DNA from: JAWXBT01 sp964523015
GTDB taxonomy: Bacteria > Bdellovibrionota_C > UBA2361 > J135
Assembly: GCA_964523015.1 (NCBI GenBank)
Contig: CAZFXN010000009.1
Span: 1-64,000, forward strand
DNA length: 64,000 bases
Direction: 5' to 3'
Program-made: the position numbers and the translations under genes
The notes under the pieces: model-generated
What the model was told of the DNA's origin: nothing
The model's input: only the letters and a program-made list of their open reading frames with translations
The model's database searches: none
Shown: positions 28,463-36,913 of the stretch, in pieces
Layout of the letters: each line of letters opens with the position of its first letter
Numbering within the stretch: the first letter of the stretch is position 1

Positions 28463-30130
28463 GTGGCGTCTGCTATTGATCCAAGTGCTGTATTAGCACA
28501 GTTTGTCGCAAATTTTGTGAAGCTTCCTCTATCCCAAAAGGTTCTCTTCCCGATTATCATTGTGGGAACTATCTGGGGAATAGTGTTTGTTTCTAGTTGG
28601 GCAACTCAGCCTGATTATGCGGTGTTATTTTCTGATTTAGAGCAAGCTGACGCCGGTGCGGTTGTAGAGAGACTAAAGTCCCAGAAAATTAAATACGAGA
28701 TTCGTAGCAATGGAAGTACTATTGCTGTATCTCCTCCTGAAGTTGTTCCAGAGATTAGAATGTCTTTAGCATCAGAGGGCGTGCCAAAGGGAGGTAAGAT
28801 CGGTTATGAGCTTTTTGATACTAATGCACTCGGCACAACAGGATTTGTTGAAAGACTTAAATTTATTCGAGCAGCTCAAGGGGAGCTTGAAAGAACGATC
28901 TCATCTCTTGACGCAGTTGTTTCAGCACGTGTCCATATAACTCAACCAGAGAAAACAGTATTTGCTAAACGTGGTAATGAGCCAACTGCTTCAGTGATGC
29001 TTAAACTAAGAGGAAATGCTGAGTTAGATGTAAAGCAGATCCGTGGTATCGCACATCTCATGGTTGGAAGTGTTGAGGGATTAAAGTTAGAGAATGTTAA
29101 TATTGTTGATATTCACGGCAATCTTTTATCAGATAAGATTCAAATGAAGCCTGATTCCTTAGGCATTGATGCAGATCGTATCAAATATCAAAATGAGATT
29201 GAACACGGTTATGCTCAAAGAATTGAGCAGATGATAACTAAGGTATTAGGAGCAGGCAAGGTTATTACTAAAGTGTCAGCAGAGCTTGATTTCTCACAGA
29301 GTGAAAGAGAGGAGGAAAGTTTTGATCCAGGGGGCCAAGTTGCGCGTTCTGAAAAAACAATAGAAGAGGGAAGTGGAACAAGTTCTCGAGGAGGAGTTCC
29401 GGGCGTAGTTTCTAACCTAACAGATCTGCAAAATGTTCCATCCACACAAGGAGAGGGAGCAACTCTAAAAAGAAAAGAGTCAGTAAAGAATTTTGAAGTA
29501 TCTAGAGCTGTTTCAAAAACATCCTTACCAAGAGGGAACTTAGTTAAACTAAGTGTTGCAGTCCTGGTTGATGGAATTTATGAAAAACAGGTCAAGAAAG
29601 GAGCTGCCGCAGGCGGAACAGCAATTGGTGCAGCAAAGGTTTATCAGCCCCTATCATCAGAGATGATTAGGCAGCTAGAAGATATAGCCAAGAGTGCAGT
29701 GGGGTACGATGCTGGTCGCGGGGATACATTAGCAGTAGAGAACATTCAGTTTCATGTTGAAGATGAATCGATGTTAGAAGCACTTGATGAGAAGGCATCG
29801 CAAGATTTCATTTTTAATGTTGTCTCTAGGGTTGTGCCAGTTGTTTTTGTCTTATTATTTTTCTTGATGGTGGTGCGACCTCTAATCAAGTTTATGGTAA
29901 CTCCAACAGAAGCAGAGATTGATCTAAGCCGGTTACTGCCAACAGGAGTAGAGGAGTTAGAGCAGGAATTAAAGCAGGAGCGAAAAGCAGTGGTTCCTAT
30001 TGACGCAGAGCCAACAGTTGATATCGAACAATTAGAGGCATTAATGGCTGAAAATTCTAGAATCGTTAAAGAAAATCCAGCTCAAGCAGCCCTGTTGATC
30101 CGCTACTGGTTAAATGATGGACGCATCTAA
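28463..30130 (+). CDS. fliF: flagellar MS-ring protein FliF
   Basis: Forms the inner-membrane MS ring. 555 residues, GTG start behind an AGGAGG ribosome site. Membrane segments lie at about 25-47 and 450-472. The ring-building YscJ/FliF domains contain VLFSDLEQADAGAVVERLKSQKIKYEI and FVERLKFIRAAQGELERTISSLDAVVSARVHI. The cytoplasmic tail ends with ENPAQAALLIRYWLNDG (about 536-552), the expected FliG-binding helix. The tail implies that a FliG partner exists, yet fliG is not the next gene. Confidence 0.96.
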   Translation: MASAIDPSAVLAQFVANFVKLPLSQKVLFPIIIVGTIWGIVFVSSWATQPDYAVLFSDLEQADAGAVVERLKSQKIKYEIRSNGSTIAVSPPEVVPEIRMSLASEGVPKGGKIGYELFDTNALGTTGFVERLKFIRAAQGELERTISSLDAVVSARVHITQPEKTVFAKRGNEPTASVMLKLRGNAELDVKQIRGIAHLMVGSVEGLKLENVNIVDIHGNLLSDKIQMKPDSLGIDADRIKYQNEIEHGYAQRIEQMITKVLGAGKVITKVSAELDFSQSEREEESFDPGGQVARSEKTIEEGSGTSSRGGVPGVVSNLTDLQNVPSTQGEGATLKRKESVKNFEVSRAVSKTSLPRGNLVKLSVAVLVDGIYEKQVKKGAAAGGTAIGAAKVYQPLSSEMIRQLEDIAKSAVGYDAGRGDTLAVENIQFHVEDESMLEALDEKASQDFIFNVVSRVVPVVFVLLFFLMVVRPLIKFMVTPTEAEIDLSRLLPTGVEELEQELKQERKAVVPIDAEPTVDIEQLEALMAENSRIVKENPAQAALLIRYWLNDGRI

Positions 30131-30152
30131 CCAGATCTAAGGAGTAAATATT

Positions 30153-30956
30153 ATGTCTGACGGTCTGACAACTACAGAAGAGGAAGCGAAGGAAGTTCCA
30201 TCGCCTAAACTTAGCCAGCAAAGCTACCGACCAACAGGGTTTAGTCAATCAGATTGGGAAGTTGTTGGAAAAATGTCAGATGAATATTTCTTTGACCCGA
30301 TTGATATAGAGGTTTTTTCGACTGCTGTCCTAGCTGTTGATCCGATGTTTGCAGATTACGGTAGTGGCAAGGAAGCAGCGGGGATTAGAAGATGGAGTAG
30401 CGGAAGCAGTGAAGTTCTTGATAAAGAGGCAGTCAAACCTACCGTCCCCCTAGAAGAGCTCAATATTAAAGTCCAAGAAGCTGAAGAGAGAGGGAGAGTA
30501 CAGGCGCTTGAAGAAGCTAAAGTGCTTAGAGAGGAAGAGATTAAAAAGATGAGCGAGACTTTCGCTGTTACTCTTAAGGATATCGAGCAAAAAGGCATAG
30601 ATATTTTACTACAGATTGAAAAAAAAGCGGCTCAGTTAGCAGTTGATATTTCAAAGAAAATTCTTGAGCAGGCTGTTGAAATCAATCCTGAATATATTGT
30701 TGAAATTATAAAGCAAGCCTTAGGACTAGCTGGCAGTGCCTCCATAGCAAAAGTTAAGGTCAGTCCTCAAGATATGGAGTTTATCGAGGTAATGGGGATT
30801 GCTCGAATGCTTAAAGAGTATGATGGAACATGGTTGTTTGAAGCTGACGAAGGAATCAAATCAGGATGTGTCGTAGAAACTTCAGCTGGTGTAGTTGATT
30901 TTCAGCTGGATCAGGCATGGGAAAGAGTTGCTGGTAATGTTGTACGGGTAATTTAA
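30153..30956 (+). CDS. fliH: flagellar export ATPase regulator FliH
   Basis: A 267-residue stator-like regulator of the FliI ATPase. A variable N-terminal region (1-95) precedes a long charged helix (about 105-165, rich in Glu/Lys) and a C-terminal FliH/VATPase-E-like domain with AQLAVDISKKILEQAVEINPEYIVEIIKQAL. It starts 22 nt after fliF, so the usual fliG position is empty. Its stop overlaps the fliI start (TTTAATGAC). Confidence 0.88.
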   Translation: MSDGLTTTEEEAKEVPSPKLSQQSYRPTGFSQSDWEVVGKMSDEYFFDPIDIEVFSTAVLAVDPMFADYGSGKEAAGIRRWSSGSSEVLDKEAVKPTVPLEELNIKVQEAEERGRVQALEEAKVLREEEIKKMSETFAVTLKDIEQKGIDILLQIEKKAAQLAVDISKKILEQAVEINPEYIVEIIKQALGLAGSASIAKVKVSPQDMEFIEVMGIARMLKEYDGTWLFEADEGIKSGCVVETSAGVVDFQLDQAWERVAGNVVRVI

Positions 30957-32293
30957 TGACAGCCCTAATTGAAAGAGCAATCTCTCAACTCAATAGTAGC
31001 AGTCGCTATGAGTTACGAGGAACTGTAATAGATGTCACAGGTTTGATTATTGAAGGCAATGGGCCCTCGGTGCCTGTTGGCACTAACGTAGCAATACAGA
31101 GTGGATTGCAAAAAATTACAGCACAGGTTGTAGGTTTTAAGAGCAATCGTGTGTTGATGATGCCTTATGAAGAGCTTCAGGGGATCGGACCAGGAGCAGT
31201 TATTAAAGTTACTGGAACATCTTCTAAAGTAAATGTGTCACAACTTCAGTTGGGGCGAGTAATCGATGCCTTTGGAAATCCACTAGATGGAAAGGGTGGC
31301 ATCGGTGGTGGTCAGATGATGCCACTTTACTGTAATCCTCCAAATCCTGTTACCAGAAAGCGGATTAAAGAGCCTCTTGATCTAGGAGTAAGAGCACTGA
31401 ATGGGCTCCTTACGGTCGGATCAGGACAGAGAATTGGAATTATGGCTGGTTCGGGTGTTGGTAAGTCTACTCTTTTAGGAATGATCTCTAAGCATTCTAA
31501 AAGTGATATAAATGTTATTGCATTAGTTGGTGAGCGAGGTAGAGAGGTTAGAGAATTTATAGAGAGGGACTTAGGACCAGAAGGAATGGCTAGATCTATA
31601 GTCGTTGTAGCTACTGGTGATCAGTCTGCGCTAAAAAGAATAAGAGCAGCATATTACGCCACGTCTATCGCAGAATATTTTCGAGATCAGGGCAAAAAGG
31701 TAGTCTTGATGGTTGATTCAGTAACTCGTTTGGCGATGGCCCAACGGGAAATTGGATTAGCAATCGGGGAACCACCAAGCACTAAAGGGTATACCCCCTC
31801 AGTTTTTTCAATGCTTCCAAAATTATTAGAGAGAGCAGGCACATGTGCAGGTAATGGATCTATCACCGGTCTTTATACAGTACTTGTTGAGGGTGATGAT
31901 ATGAACGAGCCAATTGCAGATGCTACACGTGGTATTCTTGATGGTCACATAGTGCTTAGTAGAAGACTTGCAGGTAAAGGACATTTTCCAGCTATTGAAG
32001 TTCTAGAAAGTGCTTCTAGAGTAATGCCTGATATTGTATCCCCTGAGATCGTTGATATGGCTAACCAAGCTCGTGACATCCTCGCAACTTATAAAGAGGC
32101 TGAAGATCTGATTACGATTGGAGCATATAAACCAGGACAAAATCTGGCCGTAGATAAAGCTGTGCAGCTTATTGATCAGGTCAATGATTTTTTAAAACAG
32201 AAGGTAAATGAAAAAACAACTGTAGAGGAAACATGGCAACATCTTGCCAAAATTTTGGCGCAGGCTCCTGTGGCTAAGCCTACTGAGAAGTAG
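30956..32293 (+). CDS. fliI: flagellum-specific ATPase FliI
   Basis: The type III export ATPase, 445 residues. Walker A AGSGVGKST at 164-172, Walker B VVLMVDSVTRLA at about 241-252, and the T3SS ATPase signature P-S-x-x-K-G-Y-x-P-S-V-F at about 275-287. Overlap with fliH and proximity of fliJ give the standard export-apparatus order. Confidence 0.96.
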   Translation: MTALIERAISQLNSSSRYELRGTVIDVTGLIIEGNGPSVPVGTNVAIQSGLQKITAQVVGFKSNRVLMMPYEELQGIGPGAVIKVTGTSSKVNVSQLQLGRVIDAFGNPLDGKGGIGGGQMMPLYCNPPNPVTRKRIKEPLDLGVRALNGLLTVGSGQRIGIMAGSGVGKSTLLGMISKHSKSDINVIALVGERGREVREFIERDLGPEGMARSIVVVATGDQSALKRIRAAYYATSIAEYFRDQGKKVVLMVDSVTRLAMAQREIGLAIGEPPSTKGYTPSVFSMLPKLLERAGTCAGNGSITGLYTVLVEGDDMNEPIADATRGILDGHIVLSRRLAGKGHFPAIEVLESASRVMPDIVSPEIVDMANQARDILATYKEAEDLITIGAYKPGQNLAVDKAVQLIDQVNDFLKQKVNEKTTVEETWQHLAKILAQAPVAKPTEK

Positions 32294-32324
32294 TGGTAAA
32301 ATAGAATTTAGATAACAGGTTAAG

Positions 32325-32777
32325 ATGGCAAAAAAGTTTAAATTTAGGTTAGAAAAAGTTCTTGAGTATCGAGAGGTACTTAGAAATGAAAAGAAGAAAG
32401 AGCTATATATTAAAAACAAAGCTGTATCTGATGCTGAGGACCGAATTGCCCAATTAACTAATGATCTTTTAACAAAAAGACCTGCTTTTGAAGGAGGGGT
32501 AGAGGCACAAGAGTTGCATATATCAGCTGACTACCTAACTCGGATTAAAGCATTAATAGAGGAGACTAAAAACTCTCTTGAAATTTTAAAGTTTGAGGCT
32601 GAGCAGGCAAAAGATGAATATATTGAGGCAGTCAAAGAGCACGAGTCATTGAAAGTATTAAAAGCAAGGAAATTATCAGACTACAATGATCATGTCTCGC
32701 AGGAAGAAGCAAAATTTTTGGATGAATTAAGTGTGCAGAAAGCAGGACGAAGTCTGATTACAAAAAGGCAAAATTAG
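32325..32777 (+). CDS. fliJ: flagellar export chaperone-escort protein FliJ
   Basis: A 150-residue protein that is almost entirely one coiled coil. It opens with KFKFRLEKVLEYREVLRNEKKKELYIKN, the usual FliJ N terminus. It inserts into the FliI hexamer and activates export. Identity rests on length, coiled coil, N-terminal pattern and position directly after fliI. Confidence 0.88.
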   Translation: MAKKFKFRLEKVLEYREVLRNEKKKELYIKNKAVSDAEDRIAQLTNDLLTKRPAFEGGVEAQELHISADYLTRIKALIEETKNSLEILKFEAEQAKDEYIEAVKEHESLKVLKARKLSDYNDHVSQEEAKFLDELSVQKAGRSLITKRQN

Positions 32778-32810
32778 AAATTTTGGTTAGCAATTATAGA
32801 GAGCATCGTT

Positions 32811-33578
32811 ATGAATAAAAGCAAAAGCAAAGGCCTCACTAGAGAACAAGCAGCAGAGCTATATAAGGATTTACAAAAAACTCTAAACCAAACAAAGGAG
32901 AAGAAACAAGAGATTGAAACTGGTCTATTCAATCAACAAAATACAAGCTCTATTAGTAGTGCGGGTGCTCGACTAGCAACTGAGATGAAGCGGATGAATC
33001 TTGGAAAAGGTATACAATTCTCATTTTCTGGACAATCTGCAGCTCTAATTCTTTTAGTTGCTTTTGCTATTGGAAAGATCTCTTTGTCAGCTTTAGAATT
33101 TTCAGGTTTTGCACAAATTGAAACCGCTGAAGCTTCGATCTCTGGATATGAATCAAGACGCCTAGCTAACATGTCTCCTGCTGGAGATTTTAGTAAAGAA
33201 GAGATCGAGATTCTTACTCAGCTTGATAAAAGAAGAGCTGAGTTAGAGAATAGAAGTGAAAAAATTACAGAGAGAGATCAAGATCTAGGCCGAAGAGAGA
33301 TGGAGATGGCGGCTAGATTAACAGAGCTTAAATCACTGACTGATGAATTAAGGCTTAAACGGGATCAGAATGATCGTAAAAAGAGTGGACAATTAGAGCA
33401 GCTTTCAAAAGTTTATAGCTCAATGGCCCCTGAAGAAGCGGCAAAATTAATGGAGCAACTAGATATCACAATTTCACTTTCATTACTTCAGCGAATGCCT
33501 GAAAAAAGAATAGCACAGATTTTGGCCTTGATGAATCCTGAGCGCGCGCTATCCTTAACAAGGATGTTAACTCAATAG
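32811..33578 (+). CDS. motE: MotE-like flagellar protein
   Basis: A protein of 255 residues with a cytoplasmic N-terminal part, one membrane segment (about 72-92), a periplasmic coiled coil (about 130-200) and a C-terminal MgtE-N-like domain: YSSMAPEEAAKLMEQLD, LLQRMPEKRIAQILALMNPERA. MotE proteins of this layout are encoded next to fliJ and chaperone the stator protein MotC in rhizobia; the role elsewhere is less clear. Its stop codon touches the stop of the convergent transporter gene. Confidence 0.8.
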   Translation: MNKSKSKGLTREQAAELYKDLQKTLNQTKEKKQEIETGLFNQQNTSSISSAGARLATEMKRMNLGKGIQFSFSGQSAALILLVAFAIGKISLSALEFSGFAQIETAEASISGYESRRLANMSPAGDFSKEEIEILTQLDKRRAELENRSEKITERDQDLGRREMEMAARLTELKSLTDELRLKRDQNDRKKSGQLEQLSKVYSSMAPEEAAKLMEQLDITISLSLLQRMPEKRIAQILALMNPERALSLTRMLTQ

Positions 33579-34787
33579 TCACTCTTCAATAAAATCAAGA
33601 TCAGTACCGTATGATTCCTTAAGAGTTAGTGTGGCAAAGAGAGCAATAGAGATACATATACAACCAACTATAAGAGCACTTGAGAGTACTCCTTGGGAAT
33701 CTTTTAAGTAATCAAAAAGAGATGTCACTGGGATAACGCTCCCTCGCACAAAATTAGGAACAGTTGTTGCAACTGTTGCCCTCAAGTTTGTGCCAAATTG
33801 TTCCGCCGCAGTTGTTACAAAAACAGCCCAATACCCAACTGAAAAACCTAAAACCCAGGTCCAAAGATAGAAATGATCCAGTGATATTCCGTAACTGTTT
33901 AAGATTACTCCTGAGGAGATCGCAGTAAATAGAATAAAAAGGATAATTGAATTACGTCTACTTTTTACAAGTTGACTTAATAGTCCGCTAGTTAGATCCC
34001 CAACAGTGAGTCCAATATAAGAATAAAAAACAGATCGAGCAGCAGTAGGAATCTCAACCATGCCTAATGCTTTGCCGATCTCTGGAGAGAATGTAACGAT
34101 AATCCCAATGGCATACCAAATAGGGATCCCGATAGCGATACAGCTAATATATCTAACTAATCTAGGTTTCGATGAAAAAAGAAGAAATATGTCTCCTTTT
34201 TTACAATCTTTATTCTTAATCTGATCAAAGAGTCCTGATTCTGTAACTGCTATACGTAATAGTAAGAGCATTAAGCCAAGGCCACCACCTATAAAATATG
34301 AAGTGCGCCAATGAAAGGTGTCGCCAACTAGAGCAGCCGCAACTGCACCCGCTACCCCAACTGTAGCAATCAATGTTGTACCGTATCCACGAGTACGAGC
34401 TGGCATAATCTCACTTACTAGGGTAATTCCTGCGCCTAACTCTCCAGCAAGTCCGATCCCGGTAAAAAAACGTAAAGCAGCATATGTTTCTACATCAGTA
34501 ACAAAACCATTTAAGATATTTCCTATTGAGTAAAGAAGGATCGATCCGAATAGAACAGAAATTCTTCCTTTTTTGTCTCCAATGATTCCCCATAAGATTC
34601 CGCCGGTCAGAAGTCCAGCCATCTGACAGTTAATAAGGAATACACCACTTGAAAGAAGATTCTCTTCAGGAACCCCAAGATCTTTTAAGCTCGCTACTCT
34701 AACTACACTGAAAAGCAATAGATCATAGACATCAACAAAGTAACCAAGTGCTGCGACTATGACTGCTAGAACGATACGTTTGTCCAT
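33579..34787 (-). CDS. MFS transporter (metabolite:H+ symporter/NiaP-like)
   Basis: A 402-residue inner-membrane permease with about 12 helices. The motif-A loop GIIGDKKGRISVLFGS after helix 2 (about 67-82) and the RFFTGIGLAGELGAGITLVSEIMPARTRGYG stretch (about 105-135) mark the sugar/metabolite porter branch of MFS. Substrate unknown. No pathway genes on its strand are adjacent. It ends at the flagellar operon without any spacer. Confidence 0.85.
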   Translation of the reverse strand: MDKRIVLAVIVAALGYFVDVYDLLLFSVVRVASLKDLGVPEENLLSSGVFLINCQMAGLLTGGILWGIIGDKKGRISVLFGSILLYSIGNILNGFVTDVETYAALRFFTGIGLAGELGAGITLVSEIMPARTRGYGTTLIATVGVAGAVAAALVGDTFHWRTSYFIGGGLGLMLLLLRIAVTESGLFDQIKNKDCKKGDIFLLFSSKPRLVRYISCIAIGIPIWYAIGIIVTFSPEIGKALGMVEIPTAARSVFYSYIGLTVGDLTSGLLSQLVKSRRNSIILFILFTAISSGVILNSYGISLDHFYLWTWVLGFSVGYWAVFVTTAAEQFGTNLRATVATTVPNFVRGSVIPVTSLFDYLKDSQGVLSSALIVGCICISIALFATLTLKESYGTDLDFIEE

Positions 34788-35098
34788 AATATATGCGGGA
34801 GAATACTGTGCAATTTAGATGAAAACGAGGATAAATATAGAAATACTACATATGGCATGCAATACTGTGAATATCTTTACTAAGTTACCGAACACCCTTG
34901 CCTTTTTGCTATACTCTGTGATACAAAATGTACCCGACTGGTGCTTCTTACTCAGTCATTTTATCTTACTAATATTGTTTTGCTCTTTCCCTTTAAAATT
35001 TACTATTTGTAGTCTTCCTTTACTTTATTCTTTGCTAGTTGAGGACCAGATGTCACACAACTTTATTAGCTTCAAAGTAAGCGGTGATTTTTACTAGT
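34788..35098. other. 311-nt divergent spacer between MFS gene and ubiX
   Basis: Pyrimidine-rich on the + strand. An open frame at 34819-35097 encodes a hydrophobic, Leu/Phe/Cys-rich product without a ribosome site; I take it as chance. The region should hold both divergent promoters. No repeat or clear promoter is seen. Confidence 0.4.
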
Positions 35099-35872
35099 AT
35101 GAGTGAGCAAAATTTATCTAAAAAATGGATCGTTGGGGTGTCAGGCAGTAGCGGCATGCCATATGCCCTTCGGGTTATAGATTTCCTTTCTGACCAAGGA
35201 TATCAAGTCCATGTGGTATTCTCTGAGGCCGCATTAAGAGTTCTCCATGAAGAGATGGAGATTAAATGTTCTCAATCAACCCTTTCAGCAAAAAATTTAT
35301 TTCACTCTGATAGAGATAATATTACTTTTTATAATCCAAAGGATATTGGAGCTTGGTTTGCTTCTGGATCTGCTCTATTTGAAGGGATGGTAATATTACC
35401 GTGCAGCATGGCTACGCTAGGTATGATCGCTAATGGTTGCGGCCATAACCTGATCCACCGTGCCGCAGACGTCTGTATTAAAGAGAGCCGAAAGCTAGTT
35501 ATAGTTCCACGCGAAACTCCACTTAGTTCAATTCATCTTGAAAACATGCTCCGCCTTACGAATCTTGGAGTAAAGATGGTCCCAGCTATGCCAGGATTCT
35601 ATCATAAGCCAGTATCCTTATCAGATCTTATCGATATGATGGCGATGAAGATTCTTGATACAATGGGTGTTTCTAACGAGATGTCGCAACGTTGGGGGAC
35701 CGATCCTAAAGTTGAGAATCAAAATGAAAGTAAAGAGCTGCCCTTGGCTGGAGCTATAGCCAAAACCACCCGTCAAGGTGGAGGCTCAGTTTTGTCATTT
35801 CCCTCTTTGCCATTGACACCTTCTGTTAGCAAACCTTTTAGCAAACCTGCTAACAAAGGAGGGGGTTTATAA
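35099..35872 (+). CDS. ubiX: UbiX-family flavin prenyltransferase
   Basis: UbiX makes prenylated FMN for UbiD-type decarboxylases. From ATG 35099 the protein has 257 residues, longer than the usual 190-210 because of a Lys/Pro/Gly-rich tail after about 205. The N-terminal IVGVSGSSGMPYA (11-23) binds flavin, followed by LPCSMATLGMIANG and the LVIVPRETPLSSIHLENMLRL signature (about 140-160). A GTG at 35084 would add five residues. The gene is followed after 2 nt by the MqnE-like gene, so the operon is linked to quinone chemistry. No ubiD is visible here. Confidence 0.88.
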   Translation: MSEQNLSKKWIVGVSGSSGMPYALRVIDFLSDQGYQVHVVFSEAALRVLHEEMEIKCSQSTLSAKNLFHSDRDNITFYNPKDIGAWFASGSALFEGMVILPCSMATLGMIANGCGHNLIHRAADVCIKESRKLVIVPRETPLSSIHLENMLRLTNLGVKMVPAMPGFYHKPVSLSDLIDMMAMKILDTMGVSNEMSQRWGTDPKVENQNESKELPLAGAIAKTTRQGGGSVLSFPSLPLTPSVSKPFSKPANKGGGL

Positions 35873-35874
35873 AT

Positions 35875-36894
35875 ATGGGACTGGCACGATTCGGCATCGC
35901 TAATGGAATAAAAGTCCCGGTTGAAGGACTAGTAGCTCCTTCTCTTCGTAGTAGTACATTAGATAAATTTTCATCTAAAGCACTTAGTCAATTTGGATTT
36001 CTACGAATCGCCCAGAAGATCATTGCTGGAGACGAGTTGCTTTTAAAAGAGATTAATTCACTTATTAGTGACGCAGGTTTCCCAGTCCTTATGAAGCTGA
36101 TTGGATTATCAAAGCGGACTAAAGAATCATTATCTGCGTCTCCTGCTGTATTATTGCCCCTTCGCAACTGGATGAATTTTGGTGTTTCGATAAGTGATAT
36201 TCTTGAGCAAGCTACAGATTTTCTCTGTTCTATTCCACATTGTAATATTCAGGTTGCCTTTGATGATACACCATTAGATGAGCTTTTGAGTGTAGAAGGA
36301 GAGTTCTATAAACAAATAGCTAACTGTAGAGATGGATTAATCCTAGTTGGCCCAAGTATTGAAGAGATTGAAAGATCCGCACATGGTGATTTAATTCAAA
36401 AAGATGAATATATAGATCGGGTACTTCAAAGATTATGTGATCTTAATTTTAAAAGGTTGCGGGCGACCTACCAAACAAAGTATTTACATCATACAAAGCG
36501 ACATAATCTGACAAATTGCTTAGTCACCCCAGTTGATCAATTTAATGATGAGCATAGTTTGTCCCATGAGCTATATCGAATTCGAGAGCTCTCCTGCAAT
36601 CCAGGCCTAATAGATTGTTGGAGCCCTGGAGTATTGAATAGCTCATCTCAGACATGGCTAGAAAAGTCAGCAACTGATTTTCACTTACTCCGTATATTAG
36701 CGATAGGTTCCCTGGTTTTAGAAAAGGTACCTTTAATTAGAGCCTCTAGTGTTCACTTCTCATTAGATACAATTCACCTGGCAGCACATCTAGGTGCTAA
36801 CGATCTCGGTTTTGGTGCTTTTGATCAGCTAACCCAAGAAACTTTAAGGCTTCAACCCCTTGGAGATCTAAAGCGTATCTCAAGAATTAATTAA
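35875..36894 (+). CDS. MqnE-like protein lacking the radical SAM cluster motif
   Basis: A protein of 339 residues. The N terminus RIAQKIIAGDELLLKEINSLI (44-64) and the C-terminal third LSHELYRIRELSCNPG ... LLRILAIGSLVLEKVPLIRASSV ... AAHLGANDLGFGAFDQ follow the aminofutalosine synthase (MqnE)/MqnC/CofH pattern of radical SAM enzymes. The CxxxCxxC iron-sulfur motif is absent: where it should be (about 88-125) only Cys118 and Cys123 occur, in the wrong spacing. It is therefore either a dead paralogue, a regulator, or an enzyme of new chemistry. It lies between ubiX and an MqnA fusion in one operon. Homology is read by eye. Confidence 0.55.
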   Translation: MGLARFGIANGIKVPVEGLVAPSLRSSTLDKFSSKALSQFGFLRIAQKIIAGDELLLKEINSLISDAGFPVLMKLIGLSKRTKESLSASPAVLLPLRNWMNFGVSISDILEQATDFLCSIPHCNIQVAFDDTPLDELLSVEGEFYKQIANCRDGLILVGPSIEEIERSAHGDLIQKDEYIDRVLQRLCDLNFKRLRATYQTKYLHHTKRHNLTNCLVTPVDQFNDEHSLSHELYRIRELSCNPGLIDCWSPGVLNSSSQTWLEKSATDFHLLRILAIGSLVLEKVPLIRASSVHFSLDTIHLAAHLGANDLGFGAFDQLTQETLRLQPLGDLKRISRIN

Positions 36895-36913
36895 GATAAG
36901 AGCAATGTAAGGA

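Noticed and set aside
34819..35097. Open frame encoding a 92-residue hydrophobic protein
   Set aside because: No ribosome site, Leu/Phe/Cys composition typical of translated pyrimidine-rich spacer, and it runs into the ubiX start region.
35875..36894. Intact radical SAM MqnE enzyme
   Set aside because: Cysteines at 118 and 123 have the wrong spacing and no third cysteine follows; the cluster cannot be built in the usual way.
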